From an uncultured Acetatifactor sp. (GTDB lineage Bacteria > Bacillota > Clostridia > Lachnospirales > Lachnospiraceae): 64,000 bases of DNA. Below are positions 1 through 8,057 of this stretch, in pieces. Within the stretch, counting starts at the first letter, position 1. Each line of letters opens with the position of its first letter. Under the pieces are notes generated by a model that did not search any database, was not told where the DNA came from, and saw only the letters and a program-made list of their open reading frames with translations. Location: contig CAJUGH010000008.1 in the NCBI GenBank assembly GCA_910586215.1, forward strand, positions 87,395-151,394, in the 5' to 3' direction. Both the position numbers and the translations under genes were made by a program.

Positions 1-1296
1 GCCTGCCGTGACCATTCCCCGGATGAACTGCTTGTGCTGGTACAGATCGGAGTACAGCACAAAGGGCATGGGAGCCGCCAGCGCCCCACTGGAGCGGACC
101 TGGGAATATGTCCTCCTATTTTCCTGACGGAAGACATCATAGATCAGATTCTGGTACAGACCACCGATGGCAGCGTGCATCTGCTCCCCGTCCATGCCAG
201 AAGGGAACTGGGTCACATCCGGAAAAGACCAGTTGGAAGCATTTAAGTCGGAATTGTCGCACTCATCCAGCTTAAAACCCGCTATCCCCTTTTTTACAAA
301 TTCCTCCCTGTGGTAATCCGCAAAAATCTTCCCTGCTTCCGGCATACAGAAGTCCGGCACCAGCCCGTTCCATACCTCATATTCCCCTGCATAAGGCTGA
401 AGCTCCTGATAAAAAGGAGCTGCCGGGTATACAAAAACATGCTCCCAGAGATTGATCTTGTAATCCTGCCTGCTTACTTTCTCTATCATGGTCTCCGGAT
501 CCGGAAACAGGTAAGACCACTGGTAGGTGCAGGAATAGCTGTGGGAATGCCATCCTGGCTCCATTCCCAGTACGTCCACGGGCATCTCCTCCCTGCGGAA
601 GCCCTCTGCCAGGTTCTCCACCGACTTCTGATCACTACCCCCATAGGAGCGGTACCAGACCCCCAGTCCCCACATGGGAGGCAGGCAGCCGCCTCCAGAG
701 AACAGGTTATAGCGCTGCACTGCCTCCTTCACGGAACCCGCGAACAGGTACAGATCCACGCCATCCACCGCCTTTAGGTCAATGATGACCCTGCGCACTT
801 CCGAATTCTTTTTCAGTGCATAAAGGGCAGACTCCGAAAATTCCTTATGTACCTGGTTCACTTCCCTGCGCTGCTCGGAACGTCCCTTTTCCAGGCTCGT
901 CCCCATGTAAACTTCCACATGCCGGAAGGTATCCAGGAACAGCCCGTAGCCACCAGTGGAAACATAGAAGGGCACGGGCGCATGACCCTCCCCCGTGTCT
1001 GCCACCGGGTCGGAATTCACCCGAAGCATCCGCTTCCGTCCCGCCTGGTTCATGCTCTTAAGCTGCAGGCCAAAGCCATAGATATCTTCGCTGCTGTCCA
1101 TGGGCAGCGTGATCTGCAGCCCCCTGCGGTTCTGCCGACAGGTGATCTGTCCCGCCTGTCCCGGCAATTCCGCAGGCGCCAGTTTCTCCAGCGCCTCCTC
1201 TCTCATGGGAAAAGCCCGGAGCGCCACCGGCGTGTGCTGCTCCGGGGTTCCGATACGCATTTTCCATATACCGTTTGCCACCTGTGTTAATTCCAT
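1..1296 (-). CDS. GH31-family alpha-glycosidase (partial, C-terminus beyond window)
   Basis: Hydrolyses alpha-linked glycosides (alpha-glucosidase or alpha-xylosidase type). The 432 visible residues contain the N-terminal beta-sandwich and the start of the (beta/alpha)8 barrel. The barrel carries the GH31 nucleophile motif GFKLDECD, so Asp344 is the likely nucleophile. An upstream substrate-pocket segment has the pattern WGLGVWYRSYGG. The start at 1296 is set by a GGAGG box about 8 bases upstream. There is no signal peptide, so the enzyme is probably cytoplasmic and acts on imported oligosaccharides. It is divergent from the AraC regulator across a 217-bp control region and lies close to a GH28 gene, which suggests a plant-glycan utilisation module. 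The gene is truncated by the window edge, not by a mutation. Family call is firm; substrate is unknown. Confidence 0.9.
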   Translation of the reverse strand, partial: MELTQVANGIWKMRIGTPEQHTPVALRAFPMREEALEKLAPAELPGQAGQITCRQNRRGLQITLPMDSSEDIYGFGLQLKSMNQAGRKRMLRVNSDPVADTGEGHAPVPFYVSTGGYGLFLDTFRHVEVYMGTSLEKGRSEQRREVNQVHKEFSESALYALKKNSEVRRVIIDLKAVDGVDLYLFAGSVKEAVQRYNLFSGGGCLPPMWGLGVWYRSYGGSDQKSVENLAEGFRREEMPVDVLGMEPGWHSHSYSCTYQWSYLFPDPETMIEKVSRQDYKINLWEHVFVYPAAPFYQELQPYAGEYEVWNGLVPDFCMPEAGKIFADYHREEFVKKGIAGFKLDECDNSDLNASNWSFPDVTQFPSGMDGEQMHAAIGGLYQNLIYDVFRQENRRTYSQVRSSGALAAPMPFVLYSDLYQHKQFIRGMVTAG

Positions 1297-1341
1297 TGTT
1301 CTACCTCCATATCCGCTTCCTGCCAGCTATCGGTTTCTATA

Positions 1342-1355
1342 AAAAGTTAACTTTT
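1342..1355. promoter_or_regulatory. Perfect 14-bp palindrome, possible operator
   Basis: AAAAGTTAACTTTT lies 46 bp upstream of the GH31 start, in the divergent region shared with the AraC gene. Its position, close to the expected GH31 promoter, fits an operator. AraC proteins usually bind direct repeats, so the cognate regulator is unclear. No strong -35/-10 pair was recognised here. Confidence 0.3.
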
Positions 1356-1513
1356 GTAGCCAATCATTTCATCATTTCAGCACACCCTTGACAAAATGCC
1401 CTTATTCCTCTAATGTAGGAACTGACACTTCATGCAAAGCGGCACTGTCCTCCCTCTTTTGTTTTGTTTGAAAAGTTTCCAATTTCAGTCATTTTAAAAG
1501 AAAAGGAGCCTCC

Positions 1514-2323
1514 ATGATCACTGTAAATATCTGCGGATACGATTCCATGCACAAAGCCCCCATGGACATCTGCCGTCCCAAGGGCTTTGACGATTACCTC
1601 CTGCTTCTCATCAAGTCCAGGGGCTTCCTTGAAGACCAGGGCCGAATAAGCGAACTGTCCCCAGGTACTGTCCTCCTGTTCGCCCCCCACTCCTATGTCC
1701 ACTATTTTTACAGGGAATCTCACTATAATGACGACTGGATTCACTTTGAACTGCATGATGGGGATGAAACCCTTTTGCAGCAGCTTTCCATTCCTGCAAA
1801 CTCTCCCCTGGCGCTTCCCCATATGGGCACCCTTACCGAGTATAGCCGGCTGGTAGTGGCAGAAAAGATTTCCTCTCATCCTTACAGACAGGAGACTGCG
1901 GATTCGCTGATGCATGCCCTTCTGTATTCCATTGCCAACCAACTGCATGCCCATTCGTCCCGCAATAAGGACAGCAGGTATTTTGAGCCTCTCAATGAAA
2001 TAAGGACCCAGCTCATCAACTCTCCGTTCCAGGCATGCAGCGCTGCAGAGCTTGCCAAAAAGACCGATATCAGCATCTCTCATTTTCTGCACCTGTATAA
2101 AGAGTTTTTCGGTACCACCTATAAGCAGGACATGATCGCGGCACGCATCCGTCTGGCCTGCTACTATCTGCGTACCTCCGATATGTCCGTGGACTCCCTT
2201 GCCCTTTTCTGCGGATATGAAAACGGGACACATTTTATGAGACAGTTTAAGCAGGCCACCGGCATGACTCCCAGCCAGTACAGGAGCCTCCATTCCCGCG
2301 AAGATAATCGGTTCATTCCTTGA
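1514..2323 (+). CDS. AraC/XylS-family transcriptional regulator
   Basis: A 269-residue sugar-responsive regulator. The N-terminal half (about 1-150) resembles an AraC-type cupin ligand-binding domain, with the pattern PGTVLLFAPHSYVHYF. The last ~100 residues form two helix-turn-helix motifs: SAAELAKKTDISISHFLHLYK, then the second-helix signature SVDSLALFCGYENGTHFMRQFK ending in GMTPSQYR, which is characteristic of the family. The ribosome binding site AAAGGAG lies just before the ATG. It sits between and beside GH31 and GH28 genes, so the likely role is local activation of those genes by a plant-derived sugar. The ligand cannot be told from sequence. Confidence 0.9.
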   Translation: MITVNICGYDSMHKAPMDICRPKGFDDYLLLLIKSRGFLEDQGRISELSPGTVLLFAPHSYVHYFYRESHYNDDWIHFELHDGDETLLQQLSIPANSPLALPHMGTLTEYSRLVVAEKISSHPYRQETADSLMHALLYSIANQLHAHSSRNKDSRYFEPLNEIRTQLINSPFQACSAAELAKKTDISISHFLHLYKEFFGTTYKQDMIAARIRLACYYLRTSDMSVDSLALFCGYENGTHFMRQFKQATGMTPSQYRSLHSREDNRFIP

Positions 2324-2332
2324 AAGCTGTAT

Positions 2333-2347
2333 GCGGGCTGTTCCCGC
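2333..2347. terminator. Short hairpin between convergent genes
   Basis: GCGGG-ctgtt-CCCGC, followed by GCTTTATT, lies in the 27-bp gap between the AraC gene and the converging GH28 gene. The 5-bp GC stem and poor T-tract make it at best a weak terminator for the AraC transcript. Confidence 0.4.
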
Positions 2348-2350
2348 GCT

Positions 2351-3712
2351 TTATTCCCTGATAAACACTGTCTCCGCAAGGGTATCACATCCTTCCAGGA
2401 TAACCGGCCTCCGCTCGTCCTTCCTCTGGGGCCGTAGTACAATCCCGTCCAGGAACAGCCCTTTGACGTTCCTAATATCCATGAACGCCGCCCTGCTCCA
2501 GTCCGGATAATAGTTCTCCGAGGATTCCGATACAGCATCCTTTCTTCTGTCCACAACCTCCGGGTATTGCTCCGGAATATCTGCCAGGCGCACGCCTCCT
2601 ATGGAGGTATAGTGAAGGTTGCGCAGGGTGACTTCTTCTATGGGATGCTCCTTTGGCGCATCGATGCGGATTCCGTTGAAGGAAGGACTCCCCATAATAT
2701 CGTTTCCAAAACGCAGGTGGGGACGAGCCATCTCCTCATCGTCTGCCGCATGCAGGTTAGATATGGTGATGCGCTTCATGACACCGATTTCCGGCACTTC
2801 CTGTAGTTCCACCGAACTTCCCCACCCCTTCGGTTCAAAGCGGTTGTTTAAGATAAGGAAAACTGGCCTGGACACGTTGCGCATGGCAATATTATCAATT
2901 AGCACATCGGAAATCTCCCCTCCTTCCGTACATTCCACCTTGATGCCCTCCCTCCATACATTGTGCATGGTACAGTTCTGCACCACCACATTGTAGATGC
3001 TCCCTATGGACTTCAGGCCGATCCGGATGGCTGCACATACAGACGAAAACGTGCAGCCGGACACATGAATATCGTGCACCGGGTATTCCCGGCTGCCGGA
3101 CTGCAGGCACAGATTGTCATCCGTCCCCAGGATATGGCAGTCCCTCACATAGACATGGCTGCAGCCGTCAAAATCCAGCCCATCACCGTTATAGCGCTTC
3201 TGATTCTGGATATCCACCCTGTCCACCCAGATATGGCTGCTGTCCAAAAAGGCCGTGGTCCAGGCGGCCGCATTATAAAGCCTAATATCCGATAAGCGAA
3301 TATTTTTGCACCGCAGAAAACGCAGCATCATGGGCCTGTATATGCTTCCCTCATTGGGAAAAGCCTCAGAACATCCATTGATCTCTCCGCTGCCCAGTAT
3401 CCCAATATTCTCCGCATCTTCTGCATAGATCAAGCAGCGGTCCAGCGCCTGCTCATTCCGGTATCTGTTATGATGCACATCCTCCCTGTAATCCCGGATA
3501 TCTCTGCTGGCCAAAAGTCTCGCATTCCCTTCGATCTTTAGGGTTACATCTGACGGAAGCCGCAGGGTGCCGGACACATACTGTCCGTTTTCCAGCAGCA
3601 CTGTACCTCCCCCCTCCTTTGCACAATGGTCAATGGCATTCTGAATGGCACAAGTATCGCTTGTACTTCCGTCCCCGATTGCTCCATAGTTTTTCACATG
3701 ATAAGTTCCCAT
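2351..3712 (-). CDS. GH28-like glycoside hydrolase (polygalacturonase family)
   Basis: A 453-residue right-handed beta-helix enzyme of the pectin-degrading GH28 family. It begins with the family hallmark YGAIGDGSTSDTCAIQNAID. The catalytic region follows with NGDGLDFDG (NTD-like motif), then GTDDNLCLQSG (the DD motif). The later GHG and RIK motifs are poorly conserved: CAAIRIG stands where GHG/RIK-type residues are expected, so substrate or mechanism may differ from classical endo-polygalacturonases. The start at 3712 is preferred over an upstream ATG at 3790 because AGGAG sits 6 bases before it and homology begins there. No signal peptide is present, suggesting an intracellular exo-type enzyme acting on imported oligogalacturonides or related glycosides. 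Confidence 0.88.
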   Translation of the reverse strand: MGTYHVKNYGAIGDGSTSDTCAIQNAIDHCAKEGGGTVLLENGQYVSGTLRLPSDVTLKIEGNARLLASRDIRDYREDVHHNRYRNEQALDRCLIYAEDAENIGILGSGEINGCSEAFPNEGSIYRPMMLRFLRCKNIRLSDIRLYNAAAWTTAFLDSSHIWVDRVDIQNQKRYNGDGLDFDGCSHVYVRDCHILGTDDNLCLQSGSREYPVHDIHVSGCTFSSVCAAIRIGLKSIGSIYNVVVQNCTMHNVWREGIKVECTEGGEISDVLIDNIAMRNVSRPVFLILNNRFEPKGWGSSVELQEVPEIGVMKRITISNLHAADDEEMARPHLRFGNDIMGSPSFNGIRIDAPKEHPIEEVTLRNLHYTSIGGVRLADIPEQYPEVVDRRKDAVSESSENYYPDWSRAAFMDIRNVKGLFLDGIVLRPQRKDERRPVILEGCDTLAETVFIRE

Positions 3713-4163
3713 CTCTTCTCCTATATCTGACAAATTATGACTTCCTAATTCATACCACCCCGTCCCCGGACGGCTTCTCCATCTCCCCATGATCCCTGTT
3801 TCCGGCTTCCTGCATGTCCCTAACGGTCCCTCCCTGTCTTATTCTGCAATATATTAGAGCGATACTGTATTCAGTATAGAAGTTTCGTTATGGATTTTCA
3901 ATTGCATAAAAAGCAACTTACTATCTAATCCTGCAAAGTCCCATACATTTTCTCTCTGCATTCCGCTCTTTTCGCCTGCCCTGTTACTGTTCACTCCGTT
4001 CAAAGCAACACCCTAGTACCGATGCATTTTGGCTTGACAGGAAATTTCCCTGATAGTATGATGAATAGAGAGATTTCTTGAGATATCCAGACAATCTCCA
4101 TGCAGCAGGATGGCACAGCATAAAAACACAGCATAAGAACACATAAAAGGAATGGTGCAGCAG
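3713..4163. other. Intergenic region between the GH28 gene and the shell operon
   Basis: About 450 bp with no convincing gene. It holds the dispersed 10-mer GTTACTGTTC at 3983-3992 and a strong rightward promoter at 4034-4062. The expected ~90-nt leader contains a near-perfect short direct repeat (AGCATAAAAACAC / AGCATAAGAACAC) just before the first shell gene. Leftward ORFs here show no protein-like composition. Confidence 0.6.
4034..4062 (+). promoter_or_regulatory. Sigma-A-type promoter of the shell-protein operon
   Basis: TTGACA at 4034-4039, a 17-bp spacer, and TATGAT at 4057-4062. The spacer contains a 10-bp palindrome, GGAAATTTCC, at 4040-4049, where a repressor could bind between the two hexamers. 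The predicted transcript would have a leader of roughly 90 nt. Confidence 0.75.
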
Positions 4164-4529
4164 ATGGCAAACGGACAGGAAGAACGGATCAGAATCGTAC
4201 AGGAGACCGTGGCAGGCAAGGAAATCACCTTCGCACACGTGATGGGAGGCCCAGCACCAGTCATATACCAGAAGCTGGGATTAAATCCCCAGGTGGATTA
4301 CCAGTCTTCGGCCATCGGCATCATGAACATGACCCCTCCGGAATCAGCCGTCATTGCATCTGATATAGCCGTCAAGAGCGGGAATGTCTACCTGGGCTTC
4401 GCAGACCGGTTCACGGGGACGCTGATCATTACCGGGGAGATCTCGGATGTCATGTCTGCCATGACGGAAATCGTGAATTACTTCCGTGACACCCTGGAAT
4501 ATGTCGTCTGCAAGATCACAAAGAGATAG
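4164..4529 (+). CDS. EutS/PduU-like microcompartment shell protein (paralogue 1)
   Basis: A circularly permuted BMC-domain shell protein of about 121 residues. The order of elements matches EutS: an N-terminal ERIRIVQETVAGKEITFAHV strand pair, then IGIMNMTPPESAVIASDIA and the signature LGFADRFTGTLIITG, ending in VVCKITKR. Such proteins form bent hexameric tiles in ethanolamine or propanediol microcompartment shells. The ATG at 4164 is chosen because AAGGA lies about 12 bases upstream. The ATG at 4152 almost overlaps that box and would add only four residues. It is the first gene of a three-gene operon behind the 4034-4062 promoter. Confidence 0.88.
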   Translation: MANGQEERIRIVQETVAGKEITFAHVMGGPAPVIYQKLGLNPQVDYQSSAIGIMNMTPPESAVIASDIAVKSGNVYLGFADRFTGTLIITGEISDVMSAMTEIVNYFRDTLEYVVCKITKR

Positions 4530-4540
4530 GAAGTACCGCC

Positions 4541-4969
4541 ATGGCCAGAATGACAAAGGAAGAACTGCTGGAAAAGCTCTTCCATGAAGATTACGAACAG
4601 TTGAAGGGGAAAAGGCTGCGCATCACACGCCTGCGGATTCCCGGAAAAGAGGTCTGTCTGGCCCATATCATCAGTGCCACACAGGCTCCTGTCTACCAGA
4701 ACCTGGGACTGCACATCGGTGTCCATGAGGGGGAGGATCATACCGGGGAATCCATCGGCCTGATCCGTTTTACCCCCTGGGAGGCAGTGGTGGTGGCTGC
4801 CGATGTAGCCATGAAAAGCGCGGATGTGCAGATTGGCTTCATGGACCGTTTCTGTGGTTCCCTGATTCTCACCGGGGGACTATCTGAGGTACAGGCCGCC
4901 GTGGAAGAAGTAGTCCGGTTTTTTCGGGAGGAACTGGGATTTGAGACCTGTAAGGTCCACCGGAACTGA
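4541..4969 (+). CDS. EutS/PduU-like microcompartment shell protein (paralogue 2, extended N-terminus)
   Basis: A second permuted BMC shell protein (142 residues), 11 bp downstream of the first. The core mirrors paralogue 1: LRIPGKEVCLAHIISA, IGLIRFTPWEAVVVAADVA, then IGFMDRFCGSLILTG. It carries about 25 extra N-terminal residues (TKEELLEKLFHEDYEQLK) that look like an amphipathic helix, similar in style to the short peptides that target cargo to shells. A GGAAG box lies before the ATG. The two paralogues are clearly diverged, suggesting distinct positions in one shell or a hetero-oligomer. Confidence 0.87.
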   Translation: MARMTKEELLEKLFHEDYEQLKGKRLRITRLRIPGKEVCLAHIISATQAPVYQNLGLHIGVHEGEDHTGESIGLIRFTPWEAVVVAADVAMKSADVQIGFMDRFCGSLILTGGLSEVQAAVEEVVRFFREELGFETCKVHRN

Positions 4970-4990
4970 GGATAGAAAGGAATAAATTCC

Positions 4991-5485
4991 ATGAAAAAAT
5001 TATTCCTAATGGGCCGGAGCGAGGCTGGCAAGACTTCCCTGACCCAGGCACTGCGTGGGGAAGAATTACATTATGTAAAAACACAATACACCAGTTCGGA
5101 TGACGACACCATTGACTCCCCGGGAGAATATGCGGAATCCAAGCACTTCAGCGTGGGACTGGCCTGTTTTTCCTTTGAGGCTGATGTGGTGGCTGTTGTC
5201 CAGGCGGCAGATGAACCCTACAATCTGTTCAGCCCCAGTCTCCGTTCCTTTATCCTCCGTCCCCTCATCGGTATCATTACAAAGATCGATTCCCCCCACG
5301 CCAATATCCCTATGGTCAGGCAATGGCTGGTCAATGCCAGCTGTGAACGCATATTCTTGATCAACAATGTAACCAGGGAGGGAATCCCTGAACTTATGGC
5401 ATATCTGGAAGAAGATCTGACACCCCTGACGTTTCAGCAGGCCAAAGCCCGGCAGAACCAGGGGCTGGGTGAGTGGGAGTCTTGA
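4991..5485 (+). CDS. EutP/PduV-like P-loop GTPase
   Basis: A 164-residue small GTPase-like protein of the EutP/PduV family. Visible motifs are the P-loop GRSEAGKT near residues 8-15, the switch/Walker B region DDTIDSPGEY, and the specificity motif TKID near residue 98. Family members associate with microcompartments; PduV has been linked to movement of the compartment, and EutP to acetate kinase-like activity in some reports. It follows the second shell gene by 21 bp with its own AAAGGA box, and completes the operon. No eut or pdu enzyme is encoded nearby, so it probably serves a compartment encoded elsewhere. Confidence 0.85.
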   Translation: MKKLFLMGRSEAGKTSLTQALRGEELHYVKTQYTSSDDDTIDSPGEYAESKHFSVGLACFSFEADVVAVVQAADEPYNLFSPSLRSFILRPLIGIITKIDSPHANIPMVRQWLVNASCERIFLINNVTREGIPELMAYLEEDLTPLTFQQAKARQNQGLGEWES

Positions 5486-5508
5486 CCGGACAGGGCTGCT
5501 CCTCATAC

Positions 5509-5527
5509 CATAGATCATGGATCTATG
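5509..5527. other. 19-bp inverted repeat at convergent gene ends
   Basis: CATAGATC-atg-GATCTATG overlaps the stop of the FAD/Rieske gene and lies just after the GTPase gene. It lacks a T-tract, so terminator function is doubtful; it may still slow converging transcription. Confidence 0.35.
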
Positions 5528-7005
5528 CGCTTCCTGCAGTCCGTCTGGGCCGGGCCGTCTATCAGATGCCCTTCCCTGTCGAACCGGGAACCGTGGCAGG
5601 GACAGTCATAGCTTTCCTCCTCTGGATTCCACTCCAGCCTGCAGCCCATGTGGGGACAGTTGGGAATGATTTCCTTATTTCCCGAAGGCAGGAGATGTTT
5701 TGTCAGGCCTTTCACCGTATATGCACCATGCACAGCCAGGCCCCTGGCCACCTGTGCCGTAAAATGCCTTTGGGGTGAAAAAATATCTGCCTCCGGGAGA
5801 TCCTGTCCGACAATCATGGCTGTCAGGATACGGGCGCTGACCATGGCAGAGGTCATACCCCACTTTCCAAAGCCCGTAGCCACATACCAGCATGCCTTAC
5901 GCCGGGAAAACCTGCCGATGTAGGGCAGCCCGTCCAGTGTCATGCAGTCCTGTGCCGACCAGCGGGATACCTCATGGCATCCGGGATAGAGTTCCCCGGC
6001 CCGGGCTCGCAGCATCCCATATCTGCATCCCATGCCAGCATTGTCTCCCAGATTCCCTTCTGTAACCTCCTTGCTTCCCTGGACTATCCCTGTTCCTACC
6101 TTGTCTTGCGGGTTTTCTTCTGTAACCGCCCTGCTTCCCTGGTTTACCACTGTGCCCAGCCTATCTTGCTGATTCACTCCTGTCCGATGGCTCCCTCCTC
6201 CCAGCAGCAGAAGATTTCCCCAGGTCCGAAAAGAGAGGCCGTCCTGGTCAATCCCCAGGTACATGCCCTCCAGCCTCTCCGCACCCTCCAGGGCTACCAC
6301 ATAGCTTCGCTCCTGGTGCATCCTGGCAAAATAGTATCCCGGTACATTGATAAAAGGGTAATGGGCTGCGAACACAATATGCTCTGCCGTCACTGTCCCC
6401 CTGGCCGTCTCTACCCTTCTGTCATCCACTTTCAGCACCTTTGTCTGTTCATAGACTTCCACTTCCTCTGCCATTTCTGCCAGGAATTTCAGCGGATGGA
6501 ACCTGGCCTGCTGTTCAAATCTTGTGACGCCTGCCACTGGGAAAGGAAGCTCACATTCCGTCTCGAAAGATGCCCTTATGCCCAGCGACCTGGCCACTTC
6601 TGCTTCCCGTTTCAGAAGCCCTGGATGATCCTGGGAATACAGGTATGCAGGACATCTGACAAAATCGCATGCAATTCCTTTTTCCAGAACCAGCCTTTCA
6701 TATTCTCCGATAGCCCCCTCATTTGCCATGGCATAATGTTCTGCCATCCGGCCTCCAAAGGACCGGATCAGCCTGTCATAGATCAGATTGTGCTGGGAAG
6801 TGATTTTGGCCGTGGTATTCTTCGTCTGCCCGCTGCCTATCCTGTCTGCCTCCAGGACCACTGTCCGGATGCCCGCCTGCTTCAGATAATATGCTGTCAG
6901 AATCCCCGCAAGTCCTGCCCCTATGACAACAGCCGGTACTTCCATGTCCCCTGCAAGGGGGTCACGCCTCTTGATCCCGGTATCTTCCATCCATACTGAT
7001 TCCAT
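5515..7005 (-). CDS. FAD-dependent oxidoreductase with C-terminal Rieske [2Fe-2S] domain
   Basis: A 496-residue DadA/glycine-oxidase-like flavoprotein fused to a Rieske domain. The N-terminus has the dinucleotide-binding motif VIGAGLAG (27-34) and the adjacent VVLEAD acidic end. The C-terminus has the iron-sulfur ligand pair CPHMGC ... CPCHGSRF (about 448-475), with a near-terminal DG.A pattern typical of the family. The start at 7005 has a weak ribosome binding site; the ATG at 6945, just before MEVPAVVIGAG, is an alternative. A low-complexity insert at about residues 273-330 is built from 20-residue repeats (NQGSRAVTEENPQDK / VQGSKEVTEGNLGDN) and interrupts the substrate domain. Substrate is unknown. 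It converges on the shell operon and is probably monocistronic. Confidence 0.88.
   Translation of the reverse strand: MESVWMEDTGIKRRDPLAGDMEVPAVVIGAGLAGILTAYYLKQAGIRTVVLEADRIGSGQTKNTTAKITSQHNLIYDRLIRSFGGRMAEHYAMANEGAIGEYERLVLEKGIACDFVRCPAYLYSQDHPGLLKREAEVARSLGIRASFETECELPFPVAGVTRFEQQARFHPLKFLAEMAEEVEVYEQTKVLKVDDRRVETARGTVTAEHIVFAAHYPFINVPGYYFARMHQERSYVVALEGAERLEGMYLGIDQDGLSFRTWGNLLLLGGGSHRTGVNQQDRLGTVVNQGSRAVTEENPQDKVGTGIVQGSKEVTEGNLGDNAGMGCRYGMLRARAGELYPGCHEVSRWSAQDCMTLDGLPYIGRFSRRKACWYVATGFGKWGMTSAMVSARILTAMIVGQDLPEADIFSPQRHFTAQVARGLAVHGAYTVKGLTKHLLPSGNKEIIPNCPHMGCRLEWNPEEESYDCPCHGSRFDREGHLIDGPAQTDCRKRIDP
6056..6177. repeat. In-frame 60-bp tandem repeat inside the FAD/Rieske gene
   Basis: TGTAACCTCCTTGCTTCCCTGG at 6061 recurs as TGTAACCGCCCTGCTTCCCTGG at 6121, exactly 60 bp apart, with degenerate partial copies on either side. 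The period equals 20 codons, so copy-number change would keep the reading frame. Confidence 0.75.
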
Positions 7006-7494
7006 TCCTATACCCCGTGTGCGCTTAAAGCGGGTGGTTTACACACCCTCCCCGACACCACCAATCGTGCCACTGACAAAGCCGGGATGGTTCCCACGAG
7101 CAATGCGCCTGGTCAGTGATGCATCCCCTGCTGTAAGATGAGTGCCCGCATGCTTTCATGCGCTTTGCTTTGCAGCAAGGTTGTTGACTTACATAGCATG
7201 TGCCAAAATGCAGGGATTATACCACTTCCGGGTCCGTTCCGACCATGCTCATTCCTCATTCCATGATACGGGAACCCCAGCAAGACAACCGAAACATCCT
7301 ATTTCCCCTGGGGCGTGTTTGAAAATGCATTCCCATTATTTTTCAGAAAGTAATTTTCAAATACATTCTGGCCAGGATATGTGGTACAATACAAGAAACA
7401 CAATTTCAACAGACAGCTGGATGTATCCGTGTCCGAAAACAGCGGCCACGGCGCACTGCAACTAGCGGAATCCTATCCATCCCATGGAGGCAGA
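7006..7494. other. Intergenic region with degraded-looking sequence
   Basis: About 490 bp without a convincing intact gene. On the minus strand 7042-7155 is a 38-codon open stretch (ending in GTIGGVGEGV) that looks like the tail of a lost protein, possibly a transposase. A 9-bp inverted repeat, TTTGAAAAT/ATTTTCAAA, lies at 7318-7326 and 7353-7361. TACAAT near 7384 could serve as a -10 element for the following gene. Forward ORFs at 7142 and 7381 have compositions not resembling proteins before residue 39. Confidence 0.5.
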
Positions 7495-7812
7495 ATGAAC
7501 CTGTTATTTCTATGCAGCCAGAACAAACGGCGCAGCCTGACCGCAGAAAAGCTTTTCGATGGTTTCCAGGGGCATAAGGCCCGCTCTGCGGGAACAGAAC
7601 AGAACTCCCGCATCAAGGTCACCCCCGGACTCCTCGGCTGGGCAGACGTCATCTTCTGTATGGAGAAAAAGCACCTGCGACGGATAACGGAAAAGTATCC
7701 CGATATCATAGCAGGCAAAAAAGTGGTCTGCCTTTACATCAGCGATGATTACGAATACATGGACAGGGAACTGCAGGAACTGCTGAAGAGTTATGTCTGC
7801 GAATATCTGTAG
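7495..7812 (+). CDS. Low-molecular-weight protein tyrosine phosphatase-like protein
   Basis: A 105-residue protein starting MNLLFLCSQNKRRS, which matches the phosphatase P-loop CX5R(S/T): Cys7 with Arg13. A SAGTE segment follows where LMW-PTPs have a SAGT motif, and DVIFCMEKKHLRRI resembles the family's DxI..M...H pattern. The usual C-terminal DPY/F general-acid loop appears as ISDDYEYMD, so activity on phosphotyrosine is plausible but unproven. The ATG at 7495 follows GGAGG by six bases; the longer upstream frame from 7381 is not homologous. It may form a small operon with the next two genes. Confidence 0.75.
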   Translation: MNLLFLCSQNKRRSLTAEKLFDGFQGHKARSAGTEQNSRIKVTPGLLGWADVIFCMEKKHLRRITEKYPDIIAGKKVVCLYISDDYEYMDRELQELLKSYVCEYL

Positions 7813-7845
7813 CAAGCATAATCCTGCAAATAGTGGAGGTGTAAA

Positions 7846-8043
7846 ATGGAGGCAAAGAGAATCCATTTCATATGGGTAATCAGTTTATTTGCAATAGGTA
7901 TCACAACGATACTATTGGTTGGAGGTAATCTTGTCAAGGCAGATCTGCCTGATCATGTAGTAAGAATATGTGGGACCATTGATTTGGTTTCACTTGCTGT
8001 TTTCGCATTTTCAACTGTAAAGAAAGTGAAAAATAGAAAATAA
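7846..8043 (+). CDS. Small two-helix membrane protein, unknown function
   Basis: A 65-residue protein with two predicted hydrophobic helices (about residues 8-28 and 40-58) and a lysine-rich tail (VKKVKNRK), which suggests a cytoplasmic C-terminus. The start is supported by GTGGAGG upstream. It sits 33 bp after the phosphatase-like gene and 14 bp before the serine hydrolase gene in the same direction, so it is likely co-transcribed. No family was recognised. Confidence 0.6.
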   Translation: MEAKRIHFIWVISLFAIGITTILLVGGNLVKADLPDHVVRICGTIDLVSLAVFAFSTVKKVKNRK

Positions 8044-8057
8044 TCAGGAGGAACAGG

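Noticed and set aside
5974..6999. Long plus-strand ORF opposite the FAD/Rieske gene
   Set aside because: It is an antisense shadow without a ribosome binding site, and its composition is not protein-like.
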